DNA of 63,064 nucleotides from Bacillota bacterium (lineage in GTDB: Bacteria; Bacillota; Clostridia; TANB77; UBA1234): assembly GCA_016280725.1 (NCBI GenBank), contig JAEEHF010000010.1, positions 1-63,064 of the forward strand. Reading direction: 5' to 3'. Of this stretch, positions 1 through 8,211 are shown one piece after another. The number at the start of each line of letters is the position of its first letter. Positions within the stretch are counted from its first letter, which is position 1. The translations under genes were made by a program, and so were the position numbers. The notes beneath the pieces were generated by a model. That model had not been told where the DNA came from. It did not search any database and saw only the letters and a list, made by a program, of their open reading frames with translations.

Positions 1-870
1 CCATTTGAATCAAATGTAACTGCATATGTTGGTAAATCTTCCCATTCTGCTGTTACTACTGTAGCACTTGTAATGGTTATTTTATCTCCTGGATCTTTTT
101 CTTCTCCACCAACTGACCAACATTTAAATTGTTTATGTTCTGGTGCATCAAAAGCATTTTCTGGTAATGTATATTCATCGCCTTCATAAATGGTGTCGCC
201 AGACATATCTCCGCTTCCACCATTTGAATCAAATGTAACTGCATATGTTGGTAAATCTTCCCATTCTGCTGTTACTACTGTAGCACTTGTAATGGTTATT
301 TTATCTCCTGGATCTTTTTCTTCTCCACCAACTGACCAACATTTAAATTGTTTGTGTTCTGGTGCATCGAATTCGTTTTCTGGTAACGTGTACTCTACAC
401 CATCCATAATAGTGTCACCAGACATATTTCCGCTTCCGCCATTTGAATCAAATGTGACTTCATAGTATGGAATTACTTCCCATACTGCTGAAATAACTGT
501 ATCTCCATTAATTGTTATTTTGTTTCCTGGATTTTTTTCTACTCCACCAACTGACCAACATTTGAATCGTTCTCCACTTGGTGCTTCAAATCCATTTTCT
601 AGCAATGTGTATTGTGCACCTTTATTAATAGTGTCACCAGACATACTTCCGCTTCCGCCATTAGCATCATAAGTTACTTCATATGAAGGAACATAACGAA
701 TAATAGTTCCATTCGTTCCTATACTATCTTTGACATCAAGGCCCTCAATTCTATTTATATAAATTACTTTCAAATTGTTGTCTATTGAAATTCTATCACC
801 TATTTGATACTCTCCATCTTTTAATCCTATGCCTAGTGATTCACCATCCCAAATATTAAACCTATTGCCA
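1..870 (-). repeat. 219-bp tandem repeat encoding InlB-type modules
   Basis: The motif ccatttgaatc recurs at 1, 220 and 439, with a diverged copy at 658, giving an exact 219-bp period (73 codons). Units 1 and 2 are almost identical at the DNA level and units 3 and 4 are diverged. This suggests recent unit duplication at the distal (C-terminal) side of the array. Confidence 0.9.
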
Positions 871-1844
871 CCATCAGTTCTTCCTGGTGAGGTAACAATT
901 TGATAGTTATAATACTTTGCTATCTTTTCATCCATTAAGTCATTTATATCGTGTGTGCCAGCTAAAGGCCCGCCCTCAAAGGTAATTGTATTACCATCAA
1001 TAGCTACAACATTTGATGAACCATAAACGTCATTCTCTACATGCCATCCGTAAACATAGATTTCATTTTCAGGGCCCCCTGTTAATCTAGCCAAAAGAAA
1101 TGAATTTTTCATTCTATCTAAGTTAGGAATAACTGATTTATTATAATCATCTATGTAATACTCAACACCATTGAATTCAAGATACCAACCTTCTATACCA
1201 TCTCCATACATTAAAAAGTATGGATCAAATGCTTTTATAATGGCATTACTTGCATTAGACGGATCAGCAACTATGCTGTCATACATGCCTAGTCCATCAA
1301 TAGAAACCACATACACAATTTTAAGTGTGTCATCTACAAAAATTCTATCTCCTGCAGAATATGTTCCGGAAGTCAACCCTTTTCTGCCGCTAATATTTCC
1401 GTTTGAGTAGCCAAACGATGAAGAATTATATTTTGTTGCTCCAATCATAGCCAACTCATAATCTGAATAAGTACTTACTTTTTCATCATTTTCATCACTT
1501 ATGTCAATTAAGCCTGCTAATGGCCCGCCAACAACACGTAATTTGTCACCGCTAGTCGCTACTACTATTGAAGAATTTGCCAATGGCGCTCTTGGAACTA
1601 TTCCAAATACATCAATTAGGTCTTCTCCTACAACTTCGAAAATTACTAAATCACCATCGTATTCGTCCATATCATCAGTTGTAGAATTACGTACATAATA
1701 CTCGTTACCTGCGATTATGCAGTAGTCGTCTTCTCCTTCGCTCTCTTTTCCAATCTCATATCCATATGAAATGCCAACCACTGAAAAAATCAGCAATATA
1801 CTCAATATAAAAATATATTTCATAAAACTTTTATTTTTCATCAT
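1..1844 (-). CDS. Secreted surface protein with InlB B-type repeats (3' part outside the window)
   Basis: The gene reads off the left edge, so its C-terminus is missing. The start is one of two adjacent ATGs (1844 or 1841) behind GGAG at 1851-1854. A signal peptide with a hydrophobic core (about residues 8-28) suggests export. Next come two related blocks of about 150 residues, each containing GGPLAG, a DI-D-x-DEK stretch, GL-x-SG/DGxY and GDRI-x-ID-x-LKxIY. After these, at least three 73-residue repeats begin Y-x-VTFDSNGGSG and end with the W-x-VGG-x-E motif, matching InlB B-repeat (Listeria-Bacteroides, Flg_new type) folds of surface proteins. The role is probably adhesion or cell-surface display. 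No anchor is visible because the end is cut off. Confidence 0.8.
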   Translation of the reverse strand, partial: MMKNKSFMKYIFILSILLIFSVVGISYGYEIGKESEGEDDYCIIAGNEYYVRNSTTDDMDEYDGDLVIFEVVGEDLIDVFGIVPRAPLANSSIVVATSGDKLRVVGGPLAGLIDISDENDEKVSTYSDYELAMIGATKYNSSSFGYSNGNISGRKGLTSGTYSAGDRIFVDDTLKIVYVVSIDGLGMYDSIVADPSNASNAIIKAFDPYFLMYGDGIEGWYLEFNGVEYYIDDYNKSVIPNLDRMKNSFLLARLTGGPENEIYVYGWHVENDVYGSSNVVAIDGNTITFEGGPLAGTHDINDLMDEKIAKYYNYQIVTSPGRTDGGNRFNIWDGESLGIGLKDGEYQIGDRISIDNNLKVIYINRIEGLDVKDSIGTNGTIIRYVPSYEVTYDANGGSGSMSGDTINKGAQYTLLENGFEAPSGERFKCWSVGGVEKNPGNKITINGDTVISAVWEVIPYYEVTFDSNGGSGNMSGDTIMDGVEYTLPENEFDAPEHKQFKCWSVGGEEKDPGDKITITSATVVTAEWEDLPTYAVTFDSNGGSGDMSGDTIYEGDEYTLPENAFDAPEHKQFKCWSVGGEEKDPGDKITITSATVVTAEWEDLPTYAVTFDSN

Positions 1845-1960
1845 ACTAATCTCCAAACCTCTCTTAATAGTTTGATTTTTATACAATTTCTCATAATAAT
1901 TGTATAAAAATCTTCTTATAAATACAACAAAACGTAAAAGCTGTAATATATTCTTAACAC

Positions 1961-2097
1961 TTCTCCTTTGGGGACACGACATTCGGGAGAATTTTTTCTC
2001 CTTTGGGGGCAGGTCATTAAATCTAGCTAATAATGTTTCAATGACCTGTCCCCAAAAGTCCAAATTACGACCCTAACTGTCGTGTCCCCAAAAGTTT
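1961..2097. repeat. GGGGACACGAC palindromic repeat element, composite copy
   Basis: Two hairpin units lie side by side. The first has GGGGACACGACATTCGGGAG followed by a T-rich centre and CTCC. The second pairs ggcaggtcatt with aatgacctgtcccc. A further cgtgtccccaaaag arm lies at 2080-2094. It fills the gap between the divergent surface-protein gene and asd. The same modules recur at about ten other places in the window. Confidence 0.85.
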
Positions 2098-2195
2098 TGA
2101 TACTCACTTGTCATAAACATAAACAAGTGATATTATTCAACCGTTATCCAATATTAGTTAAAAAGACCTTTACTATTAAGAAGGAGGACTCAATT

Positions 2196-3191
2196 ATGAA
2201 AACGTATAAGCTTGCTGTAGTTGGTGCAACAGGACTTGTCGGCCAGACTGTGCTCAGAGTACTAGAAGAGTTTAGGCTCCCTATCAGAGAATATAAGCTC
2301 TTCGCCTCTAAGCGGTCTGCTGGCACAACAACAAGTTTCATGGGGCAAGAATATGTAATCAACGAACTAACTGATACATCATTTGATGAAGGTTTTGACT
2401 TTGCAATCTTTTCTGCTGGTGCAGGAGTATCTACAAGATTTGCACCAATCGCCGCTTCAAAGTCATGTATTGTGGTAGATAACAGTAGCGCATTTAGAAT
2501 GGATCCAAAAGTTCCGCTTGTTGTACCTGAAGTAAACATTGAAGATGCTTTTTGCAATAGTGGAATAATTGCCAATCCCAATTGCTCTACCATTCAAGCA
2601 GTAGTTGCACTTAAGCCTATTGACAGAGTTTTCAAGATTAAAAGAATCGTATACTCTACGTATCAAGCAGTTTCTGGTGCTGGGCAAAAAGGAATATTAG
2701 AATTAGAAAATACTTCTAACGGACTTCCCCATTCAAAGTTTGCTCATCCAATTTTTAATAACTGCTTACCACACATTGATGTTTTCACAGAAAATGGCTA
2801 CACCAAAGAAGAATTGAAGATGATTAATGAAACTCGTAAGATTTTACATAGGCCTGACTTAAGAATCACTGCGACAACTGTTCGAGTGCCTGTTTTAAAT
2901 TCTCATAGTGAGTCAATTAATGTCGAATTCGAAAATCCGTTTTGCGTAAAATATGTGAGAATGATTCTTGAAAAATCTCCAGGTGTTATTGTGCTTGATG
3001 ATCCTTCAAAAGATGTCTATCCTCTGGCTACTATTGCAACTGGTCACAACGAAGTATATGTTGGAAGAATTCGGCGAGATTATAGTGTTCCCAATGGCCT
3101 TAACCTTTGGGTTGTTGCAGATAATATTAGAAAAGGTGCTGCAACCAATGCTGTTCAAATTGTAAGTGAATTAATTAAACACGACCAATAA
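2196..3191 (+). CDS. asd: Aspartate-semialdehyde dehydrogenase
   Basis: The enzyme reduces aspartyl phosphate to aspartate semialdehyde with NADPH, the branch point to lysine/diaminopimelate, threonine and methionine. The 331-residue protein has the Rossmann motif GATGLVGQ at residues 10-17 and the catalytic cysteine in NPNCST (Cys130), and the length is normal. The start ATG follows AAGGAGG by 8 nt; an upstream in-frame extension from 2082 crosses the repeat element and is unlikely. Codon use is less AT-biased than its neighbours. It has two in-frame CGG codons (2313 in SKRSAG, and one in the RIRRDY segment) that must be read as Arg, because the surrounding sequence is conserved in the family. 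No lysine riboswitch is visible upstream. Repeat elements flank the asd pair, compatible with acquisition as a cassette. Confidence 0.95.
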   Translation: MKTYKLAVVGATGLVGQTVLRVLEEFRLPIREYKLFASKRSAGTTTSFMGQEYVINELTDTSFDEGFDFAIFSAGAGVSTRFAPIAASKSCIVVDNSSAFRMDPKVPLVVPEVNIEDAFCNSGIIANPNCSTIQAVVALKPIDRVFKIKRIVYSTYQAVSGAGQKGILELENTSNGLPHSKFAHPIFNNCLPHIDVFTENGYTKEELKMINETRKILHRPDLRITATTVRVPVLNSHSESINVEFENPFCVKYVRMILEKSPGVIVLDDPSKDVYPLATIATGHNEVYVGRIRRDYSVPNGLNLWVVADNIRKGAATNAVQIVSELIKHDQ

Positions 3192-3206
3192 AAAAGGAGG
3201 CTTACT

Positions 3207-3440
3207 ATGCAATTCACAGTCGTTGGAATGAGTGGATGTCGGTATTTCTTCTATATTCAAAATGGACAGTTCTATTATCTTTCAAACAACAACTGGATTC
3301 CATGTGGCATTCAAGGCTTAAGATACATTTCACCACAAAACATTTCTATTGATGTTGGAAAACCAATTTTGGTATATTTTTCAAATCCTCAGTATAGCTT
3401 TTATACAGAGCCTGTTAGGTCAATTGAAGTAACAATGTGA
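3207..3440 (+). CDS. Small hypothetical protein downstream of asd
   Basis: I do not recognise this 77-residue protein. It starts 15 nt after the asd stop behind a strong AAAGGAGG site, so the two genes are probably co-transcribed. It is rich in Tyr, Phe and Asn, has two Cys and no clear membrane segment. It carries one in-frame CGG (3237), which must be read as Arg for the long frame; skipping the C would give only about 35 residues. A strong terminator follows directly. Confidence 0.65.
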   Translation: MQFTVVGMSGCRYFFYIQNGQFYYLSNNNWIPCGIQGLRYISPQNISIDVGKPILVYFSNPQYSFYTEPVRSIEVTM

Positions 3441-3452
3441 CATAAATTAATC

Positions 3453-3490
3453 AAAAAAGAGAAAAGAGTGAATACCCTTTTCTCTTTTTA
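3453..3490 (+). terminator. Intrinsic terminator of the asd operon
   Basis: AAAAGAGAAAAG pairs with CCTTTTCTCTTTT around a short loop and is followed by T-rich sequence. It lies 12 nt after the small gene's stop codon. Confidence 0.85.
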
Positions 3491-3556
3491 ATTATCTATC
3501 CGACTTTGGTGAATCTGTATATTTAGAAAAGCGAGCCGTCATCCTATGCTAGATTT

Positions 3557-3655
3557 AATGACCTGTCCCCGAAGGAGAGAAAATTCTCCCGAATGTCGTG
3601 TCCCCGAAGGAGAAAAAATTCTCCCAAATGTCGTGTCCCCAAAAACCAAAAGGGA
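3557..3655. repeat. GGGGACACGAC palindromic repeat element
   Basis: Three tandem arms (acctgtccccgaagg, tcgtgtccccgaagg, tcgtgtccccaaaa) are separated by GGAGA-A/T-TCTCC mini-hairpins. It fills the convergent gap between the asd operon and the lipoprotein gene on the other strand. Confidence 0.85.
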
Positions 3656-3668
3656 ACAGTTCTCTTTT

Positions 3669-4506
3669 CTAATCCTTAAAATATCTTGTCCAAGATTCTA
3701 TTGCTTGTGTCTCAGGATTAATTTTATAATAGCGGGCGCCGGTTGCACTTCTGTCTCCATATGAAAAGGAATAATTCATATACTCATCATCTACAAAAAA
3801 TTCTGAGGTCTCATCATAAGAAGGAAGTTCCATAAAGTAATCATAAGAAGACTTGTCTGAATATGAGATAAGTTGCAACCCATCAAATCTGCCATCTAAG
3901 CAATTAATTCTATCTAGAACTTGTAGGTGATCTGGTATATTTTTCAAGTCCAAATTATAGTAAAATATAGATATTAATATATTTTGGTCTTTTAGCACTT
4001 CATCAAAATTATTTCCATCAAAATATACTTCTGTATATATAGGTCCAATGTAAAAATAGTCTTCAAAATTATATATAGAAGACGCTAGAGAAGATGTTTG
4101 ATTTTCCCCAAAAAGAATCTTACCAGATACTCCGTATTTCATCATCAAAAGCTTTTTTTAAGGCCATCTTTATATCATATTGTTGATAATTATCTTTACA
4201 TTTGCAAGTTCCATCTGGTAACAATTCAACTTGAACAATGAAATATTTATTGCCTTCTTTCATTTTTATTGTCGCAGAGTCCTCCCAAACTGTAAAGCCA
4301 AAACTATCTGAATGGCTATTTGAATCTGCACTTGTGATTTTAGCAGAAATACCATATTTCGCTTTTAAGTATTTTAATGCCTCTTTTCTAGCAACAGAAA
4401 GATCTAGATTACCTCCCTGACATCCACTTAAAAGAAAAGAAAATAATAGAACCAAAATAAGAAATATAGTTTTTATTCCTGTAATATTCTTCACTGAATC
4501 TTTCAT
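3669..4506 (-). CDS. Lipoprotein of unknown function, read across a +1 shift at CGG
   Basis: I chose ATG 4506 because GGAGG lies 7 nt upstream. The N-terminus is a lipoprotein signal ending in LLSGC. The zero frame ends at 4120 after the codons ATA-CGG-AGT-ATC-TGG-TAA. The protein continues in the +1 frame (GVSGKILFGE...) to 3669. Dropping the C at 4134 gives 278 residues with ...DDEI-G-VSGK.... The two halves look alike (KYGISAKI versus GVSGKI), suggesting a duplicated domain, so both parts belong together. An alternative repair is loss of one A in the A7 run complementary to 4153-4159, giving KKLLMMKYGVSGK. It may be a pseudogene, a sequence error or a recoded gene. No function is recognised. 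Confidence 0.6.
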
Positions 4507-4539
4507 TAGATTACCTCCATTCATGAGAACTTTTTTTCA

Positions 4540-5091
4540 TTATTCTTCAGAATATGACTCAACACTAATCTTGTTTACTAAACCATTCTCATCATATTCA
4601 ATTGATGCCATACAATCACTAAATTTATATGATACATATCCTTCAAATTCAAATTCAGGCTCAACATTTGAAGTTGCTTTTGCTTCATTAAAGTCTTGTC
4701 CGACATGTGCTCCAGCTTTTACAGAAATATTAGAATTCTCTGTTTGAAATTGAACTATTTTGCCATTGCTATCAACATGAACCACGAAATTATCAAAATA
4801 ATAAAGATGAATATCGCTTGTTTGACCTGGTCCACATGCTGTTACTGTTTCAGAAGGTTTTGTTTCATCTCCAAGTAGACTTTTAACGTCTTCAAAATAA
4901 TCTCCCAATGATATTTCGTTTCCATTATGTATCATAGTTGCAAAGCCAGATTCGTCAGCTTGAGGCTCAAGATTAACTACTTGTGATTCATTATTTGATT
5001 CTTGTTCATTATTTACTGTTTCTTTTTCACCACATGCACATAATGAAACACATATAATGCAAGCTAAGCAACTAAAAATAATTTTTTTCAT
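4540..5091 (-). CDS. Lipoprotein of unknown function
   Basis: A 183-residue secreted protein. The start ATG at 5091 sits 8 nt after AAGGAG; a TTG 9 nt upstream is less well placed. The N-terminus is Lys-rich and hydrophobic and ends in SLCAC, a lipobox. An Asn/Glu/Gln-rich linker (about residues 25-45) precedes the mature domain, which is followed by segments resembling bacterial SmpA/BamE-like or DUF small lipoproteins, but I cannot assign a family. It lies 33 nt upstream of the split lipoprotein gene on the same strand, so the two may form an operon of exported proteins. Confidence 0.75.
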   Translation of the reverse strand: MKKIIFSCLACIICVSLCACGEKETVNNEQESNNESQVVNLEPQADESGFATMIHNGNEISLGDYFEDVKSLLGDETKPSETVTACGPGQTSDIHLYYFDNFVVHVDSNGKIVQFQTENSNISVKAGAHVGQDFNEAKATSNVEPEFEFEGYVSYKFSDCMASIEYDENGLVNKISVESYSEE

Positions 5092-5156
5092 AAAAAACAA
5101 CTCCTTTTTATAATCAATTTCCTAAGCAATTATATCACTTTTTTCCAAAAATGGAA

Positions 5157-5222
5157 ACATTGGAGACTCGTATCTGACTTTCCCAAAAGGAAAAATAATA
5201 TACGTGTCCCTAATGTTTCCCA
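5157..5222. repeat. Degenerate copy of the palindromic repeat
   Basis: aaacattggagac at the left and cgtgtccctaatgttt at the right are inverted partners with a decayed centre. It lies between the divergent lipoprotein gene and the YggS-type gene. Confidence 0.5.
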
Positions 5223-5252
5223 TAAATGATATAATTATATTGGTGATTATAT

Positions 5253-5885
5253 ATGATAAGTGATAATGTTAAAAAAATAAAATTAGAGCTTGAAGGTAAA
5301 GAAACCAAATTAATTGCCGTATCTAAAACACAATCAATTGACAAAATTATGGAGGCCTACAATGAAGGCGTTCGAGATTTTGGTGAAAATAGAGTCCAAG
5401 AATTGGAAGAAAAAATTAAAAGCCTTCCAAATGATATTAATTGGCACATGATTGGACATCTACAAACTAACAAAGTAAAAGATATAATAGATAAAGTTTC
5501 ACTTATTCACTCTGTTGATTCTGTAAAGCTTGCAAATGTTATTAATACCGAAGCAAAAAAGAAAAATATTGTCGCAAACATATTGTTAGAAATAAATATT
5601 GGAAATGAACCAACAAAATTTGGATTTAAAGTTCAAGAAATAAATGATGTAATTAACTCTTTAAAAGATATGGAAAATATTAGAATTAAAGGATTTATGT
5701 GTGTTGCGCCAAAAACCGATAATTCTGAGAATAGTCGCATTTATTTTGAAGAAATGAATACTATCAAAAACAAGTTTGGTTATGATATTTTATCGATGGG
5801 AATGAGCGGAGACTATAAAGTGGCCATTGATGAAAATAGTTCATATATTAGAATTGGAACTGGAATCTTTGGACCAAGAACATAA
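5253..5885 (+). CDS. YggS/PLPBP-family pyridoxal-phosphate homeostasis protein
   Basis: This family (YggS, YlmE, PLPBP) binds pyridoxal 5'-phosphate and buffers the B6 pool and amino-acid/keto-acid balance; it has no firmly established enzymatic activity. The 210-residue protein has the PLP lysine in AVSK (Lys25), the FGENRVQE motif, the WHMIGHLQTNK motif and a C-terminal MGMSGDY phosphate-binding segment with RIGTGIFG. Its length is slightly below the usual 220-230. The ribosome site is weak (ggtgat, 5241-5246). In many Firmicutes this gene sits beside sepF and cell-division genes; here it stands alone and ends in its own terminator. Confidence 0.93.
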   Translation: MISDNVKKIKLELEGKETKLIAVSKTQSIDKIMEAYNEGVRDFGENRVQELEEKIKSLPNDINWHMIGHLQTNKVKDIIDKVSLIHSVDSVKLANVINTEAKKKNIVANILLEINIGNEPTKFGFKVQEINDVINSLKDMENIRIKGFMCVAPKTDNSENSRIYFEEMNTIKNKFGYDILSMGMSGDYKVAIDENSSYIRIGTGIFGPRT

Positions 5886-5889
5886 AATT

Positions 5890-5922
5890 AAGGACAGTCT
5901 TAGATAAGACTGTCCCTATTTT
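5890..5922 (+). terminator. Intrinsic terminator after the YggS-type gene
   Basis: GGACAGTCTTA-gata-AGACTGTCC forms a hairpin and is followed by ctattttta. It overlaps the end of the convergent gene and may work both ways. Confidence 0.85.
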
Positions 5923-7118
5923 TAATCTGCGTAATTCCTAAAATAGTTTTTAATCCAAACTATCGGAGTACCCTTGTCCCCACTTCCAGACGTCAAATCA
6001 GCAAGAGAACCCAAAAGGTCAGTATACTGTCTCGGCGTAGTGCCTTGAGACTCCATACTTCCAACAAGGTCATCACGCTTATGCTCAATCTCGTAGGTAA
6101 TCGCATCCCTTAAGACGTCACCTGCAAGGTCAGCGTATTTGCCATCTGCCAAAGCCTTAAGCTTAAGTTCATTTGGCCTTCCAGAAAGAACACCAGGTGT
6201 AAATCCGGGAGAAACCACAGGATCAGCAAGCTCCCAGATTTTTCCCACGGGATCTTTGAATGCGCCGTCACCATAAATCATGACTTCAACTTCGACTCCA
6301 GTAAGCTCCTTAATCTTGCACTGAATTCTCCTAGCAATTTCTACAGCATCTCTCGGGAAAAGCTTAAGTCTTTCTTCGTTAGATTTATTACTTCCGAGAA
6401 GTCCATACTGCGGATTATAGCCCGAGCCATTCACACTCTTTGTGCAAAGCTCATCGAGTCCATAAACAGAAATACACTCCGTGCGCTTCCTTATTACATT
6501 TTTGGAAACGAATCTAGAGTGAATATCACAGCACAAGACATTACCCGCAAAGTAAAGAATATTTGAAGGATTGTTTGCGAATATGACAGTAATCTGACAT
6601 CCTTCTTCTTTGGCGATACTCTTATAATATTCAACGTAATCAATTCCAGTGAACTCGTGCTTAGGATAACCAAAAAGTTCCCTATATTTTGCTTCCGTAA
6701 TAAGAGAAAAGCTTCCGTCAACTTTGGAAAACCACTCTTCATCCGAAATCAAATGATTTCCAACCTCATCTGCCGGAAGACTAAGCTGGAGTACTACTCC
6801 ACCCTTTGCTGCTCTGCAAATTCCTTTGAAAATCATTGCGAAGCGATTTCGACTCAAAATTGGGAAAAGCACACCGACCCTTGCATTACCAAACTTTTCT
6901 TGTACTTCCCTAGCAATATCATCGACAGTTACATAGTTTCCTTGACTTCTTGCTACAACAGATTCGGTAACAGCAATAACGTCTTTTTCCCCAATGGGCA
7001 TACCTACTTCATTACTAGCACTTACAACACTCTTAGCAACGATTCCAGCCAGGTCGTCTCCTTCTTTGATTATAGGAGCTCGCACACCAATAGACATAGT
7101 ACCAACTGAGCTTCTCAT
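5922..7118 (-). CDS. Coenzyme F420-0:L-glutamate ligase-like protein
   Basis: The 398-residue protein resembles the CofE/F420_ligase family, whose founding members add glutamate to F420 with GTP. The N-terminal part has GVRAPIIKEGDDL, then an ESVVARSQGN segment typical of the family, followed by a Clostridia-type extension to 400 residues. The start ATG 7118 lies 7 nt after GGAGG; the ATG at 7124 directly abuts it. Base composition is clearly more GC-rich than the neighbours. No other F420 biosynthesis gene is visible here, so the true substrate is uncertain; a different gamma-glutamyl ligation is plausible. It is a single-gene unit convergent with the YggS-type gene. Confidence 0.75.
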   Translation of the reverse strand: MRSSVGTMSIGVRAPIIKEGDDLAGIVAKSVVSASNEVGMPIGEKDVIAVTESVVARSQGNYVTVDDIAREVQEKFGNARVGVLFPILSRNRFAMIFKGICRAAKGGVVLQLSLPADEVGNHLISDEEWFSKVDGSFSLITEAKYRELFGYPKHEFTGIDYVEYYKSIAKEEGCQITVIFANNPSNILYFAGNVLCCDIHSRFVSKNVIRKRTECISVYGLDELCTKSVNGSGYNPQYGLLGSNKSNEERLKLFPRDAVEIARRIQCKIKELTGVEVEVMIYGDGAFKDPVGKIWELADPVVSPGFTPGVLSGRPNELKLKALADGKYADLAGDVLRDAITYEIEHKRDDLVGSMESQGTTPRQYTDLLGSLADLTSGSGDKGTPIVWIKNYFRNYAD

Positions 7119-7207
7119 ATTCATCCCTCCAAAAATTTTGTTTGAGATAATAAAGGTTTAATACGATATATATTAATATAACAAAAAATGTAATATGTCA
7201 ACCGCAA

Positions 7208-7362
7208 ACCAGGTTTTTGGGGACACGACGGTCACACCTGCTGACCAGGTTTTCGAGGACACGACAGTCACACCTGCTGACCAGGTTTTCGGGGACACGT
7301 CGTCATGTCCCCAAAGGCGAAAAAATTCTCCTCAATGTCGTGTCCCCAAGGGAGAAACCTTC
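7208..7362. repeat. GGGGACACGAC repeat element with three direct subunits
   Basis: The unit caggtttt-ggggacacgac-ggtcacacctgctgac is repeated almost exactly three times as direct repeats (7209, 7247, 7282), followed by the inverted arms gtccccaaagg and tcgtgtccccaag. It lies between the F420-ligase-like gene promoter and the terminator at 7374. Confidence 0.9.
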
Positions 7363-7373
7363 CAAAATATAAA

Positions 7374-7406
7374 AAAATGGAGTCCTAATAGGACTCCATT
7401 TTTATT
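7374..7406. terminator. Bidirectional intrinsic terminator
   Basis: AAAATGGAGTCC-taat-AGGACTCCATTTT is a perfect hairpin with an A run on one side and a T run on the other. On the minus strand it ends the transcript of the gene at 7420-8106. Confidence 0.85.
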
Positions 7407-7419
7407 TTAGATTTTATCT

Positions 7420-8106
7420 TTAGAATGTTATTCTAATATCTGTTGTGAATAAAGTCTTTATTCCGCCCCAGATATCAATTTTAGTATCCCAAGGGATATC
7501 CATAAATAACACGTCTGAAAAGCTTCTTTTAGTTGTAAGTGCTCTGTCTTCAGGCACTGTAGCAAAACTAAATAATGAATTGTCTCCATCGTAGTTTGCC
7601 ATGTTATAACCCTCCTTATCATTTGCTGTGTCACCTTTCTCGGTAACACTATCATTTTTTGTAAATTGGTTATCTTCAAAACTACCAATGTTTGCATTTG
7701 AAAATACAAACGTATTATTCTCTGACACATCCTCATAGAGAGTTTTTGTAGATTGATACAACTCCTCAAGCTTCTTATCCAAGTCGCTCTCGTCGAATGC
7801 ACAAAATTGTTCAAATGGAACGTCTATACCATCCGGCCCAGTTGTTCCAAAATCTGCTGGTTTCGGGCTTTCGAAAGCCATTCCACCAACCTGTACGTCT
7901 CCATTCGCTACAACCCCGTTAGAATCAAGATTTAGCACTGGATTAACTCCAGCTGGAACATTTCCACTATTAACTTCGTTTGAAGATGCGTTTTCAAATC
8001 TAGTAGTTATTGAATCATCAATAACATAATTTGAATCAAGTAATGATAAAAACTGGTCAGTTATATCATTAATCTTTTCTTCGAAATTTTTTAGTTTAAA
8101 TTCCAT
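7420..8106 (-). CDS. Hypothetical acidic protein
   Basis: I do not recognise this 228-residue protein. ATG 8106 sits 5 nt after GGGGTGG; a GTG at 8115 is an alternative. It has a predicted coiled-coil start (KLKNFEEKINDITDQFL), an Asn/Gly-rich middle, a second helical segment with SDLDKKLEELYQSTKTLYED, and a distinctive C-terminus (FMDIPWDTKIDIWGGIK...). No signal peptide is evident, so it is probably cytoplasmic. It lies 106 nt downstream of the ClpC-type ATPase gene on the same strand and may share its transcript, raising the possibility of an adaptor or substrate, but this is speculation. Confidence 0.7.
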   Translation of the reverse strand: MEFKLKNFEEKINDITDQFLSLLDSNYVIDDSITTRFENASSNEVNSGNVPAGVNPVLNLDSNGVVANGDVQVGGMAFESPKPADFGTTGPDGIDVPFEQFCAFDESDLDKKLEELYQSTKTLYEDVSENNTFVFSNANIGSFEDNQFTKNDSVTEKGDTANDKEGYNMANYDGDNSLFSFATVPEDRALTTKRSFSDVLFMDIPWDTKIDIWGGIKTLFTTDIRITF

Positions 8107-8211
8107 ACTATCCACCCCAAATTTCTCTTTCGTCTAACAATTACATTTTACGCTGACATATTATGTAATGCAATTACACCGCTATTAAGAATAAATTACA
8201 GTTGTGTTACT

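Noticed and set aside
1-870. CRISPR array
   Set aside because: The 219-bp repeats are in frame, multiple of three, without spacers, and encode a known protein module.
2082-2195. N-terminal extension of asd
   Set aside because: It begins inside a repeat element and the ribosome site AAGGAGG points to ATG 2196.
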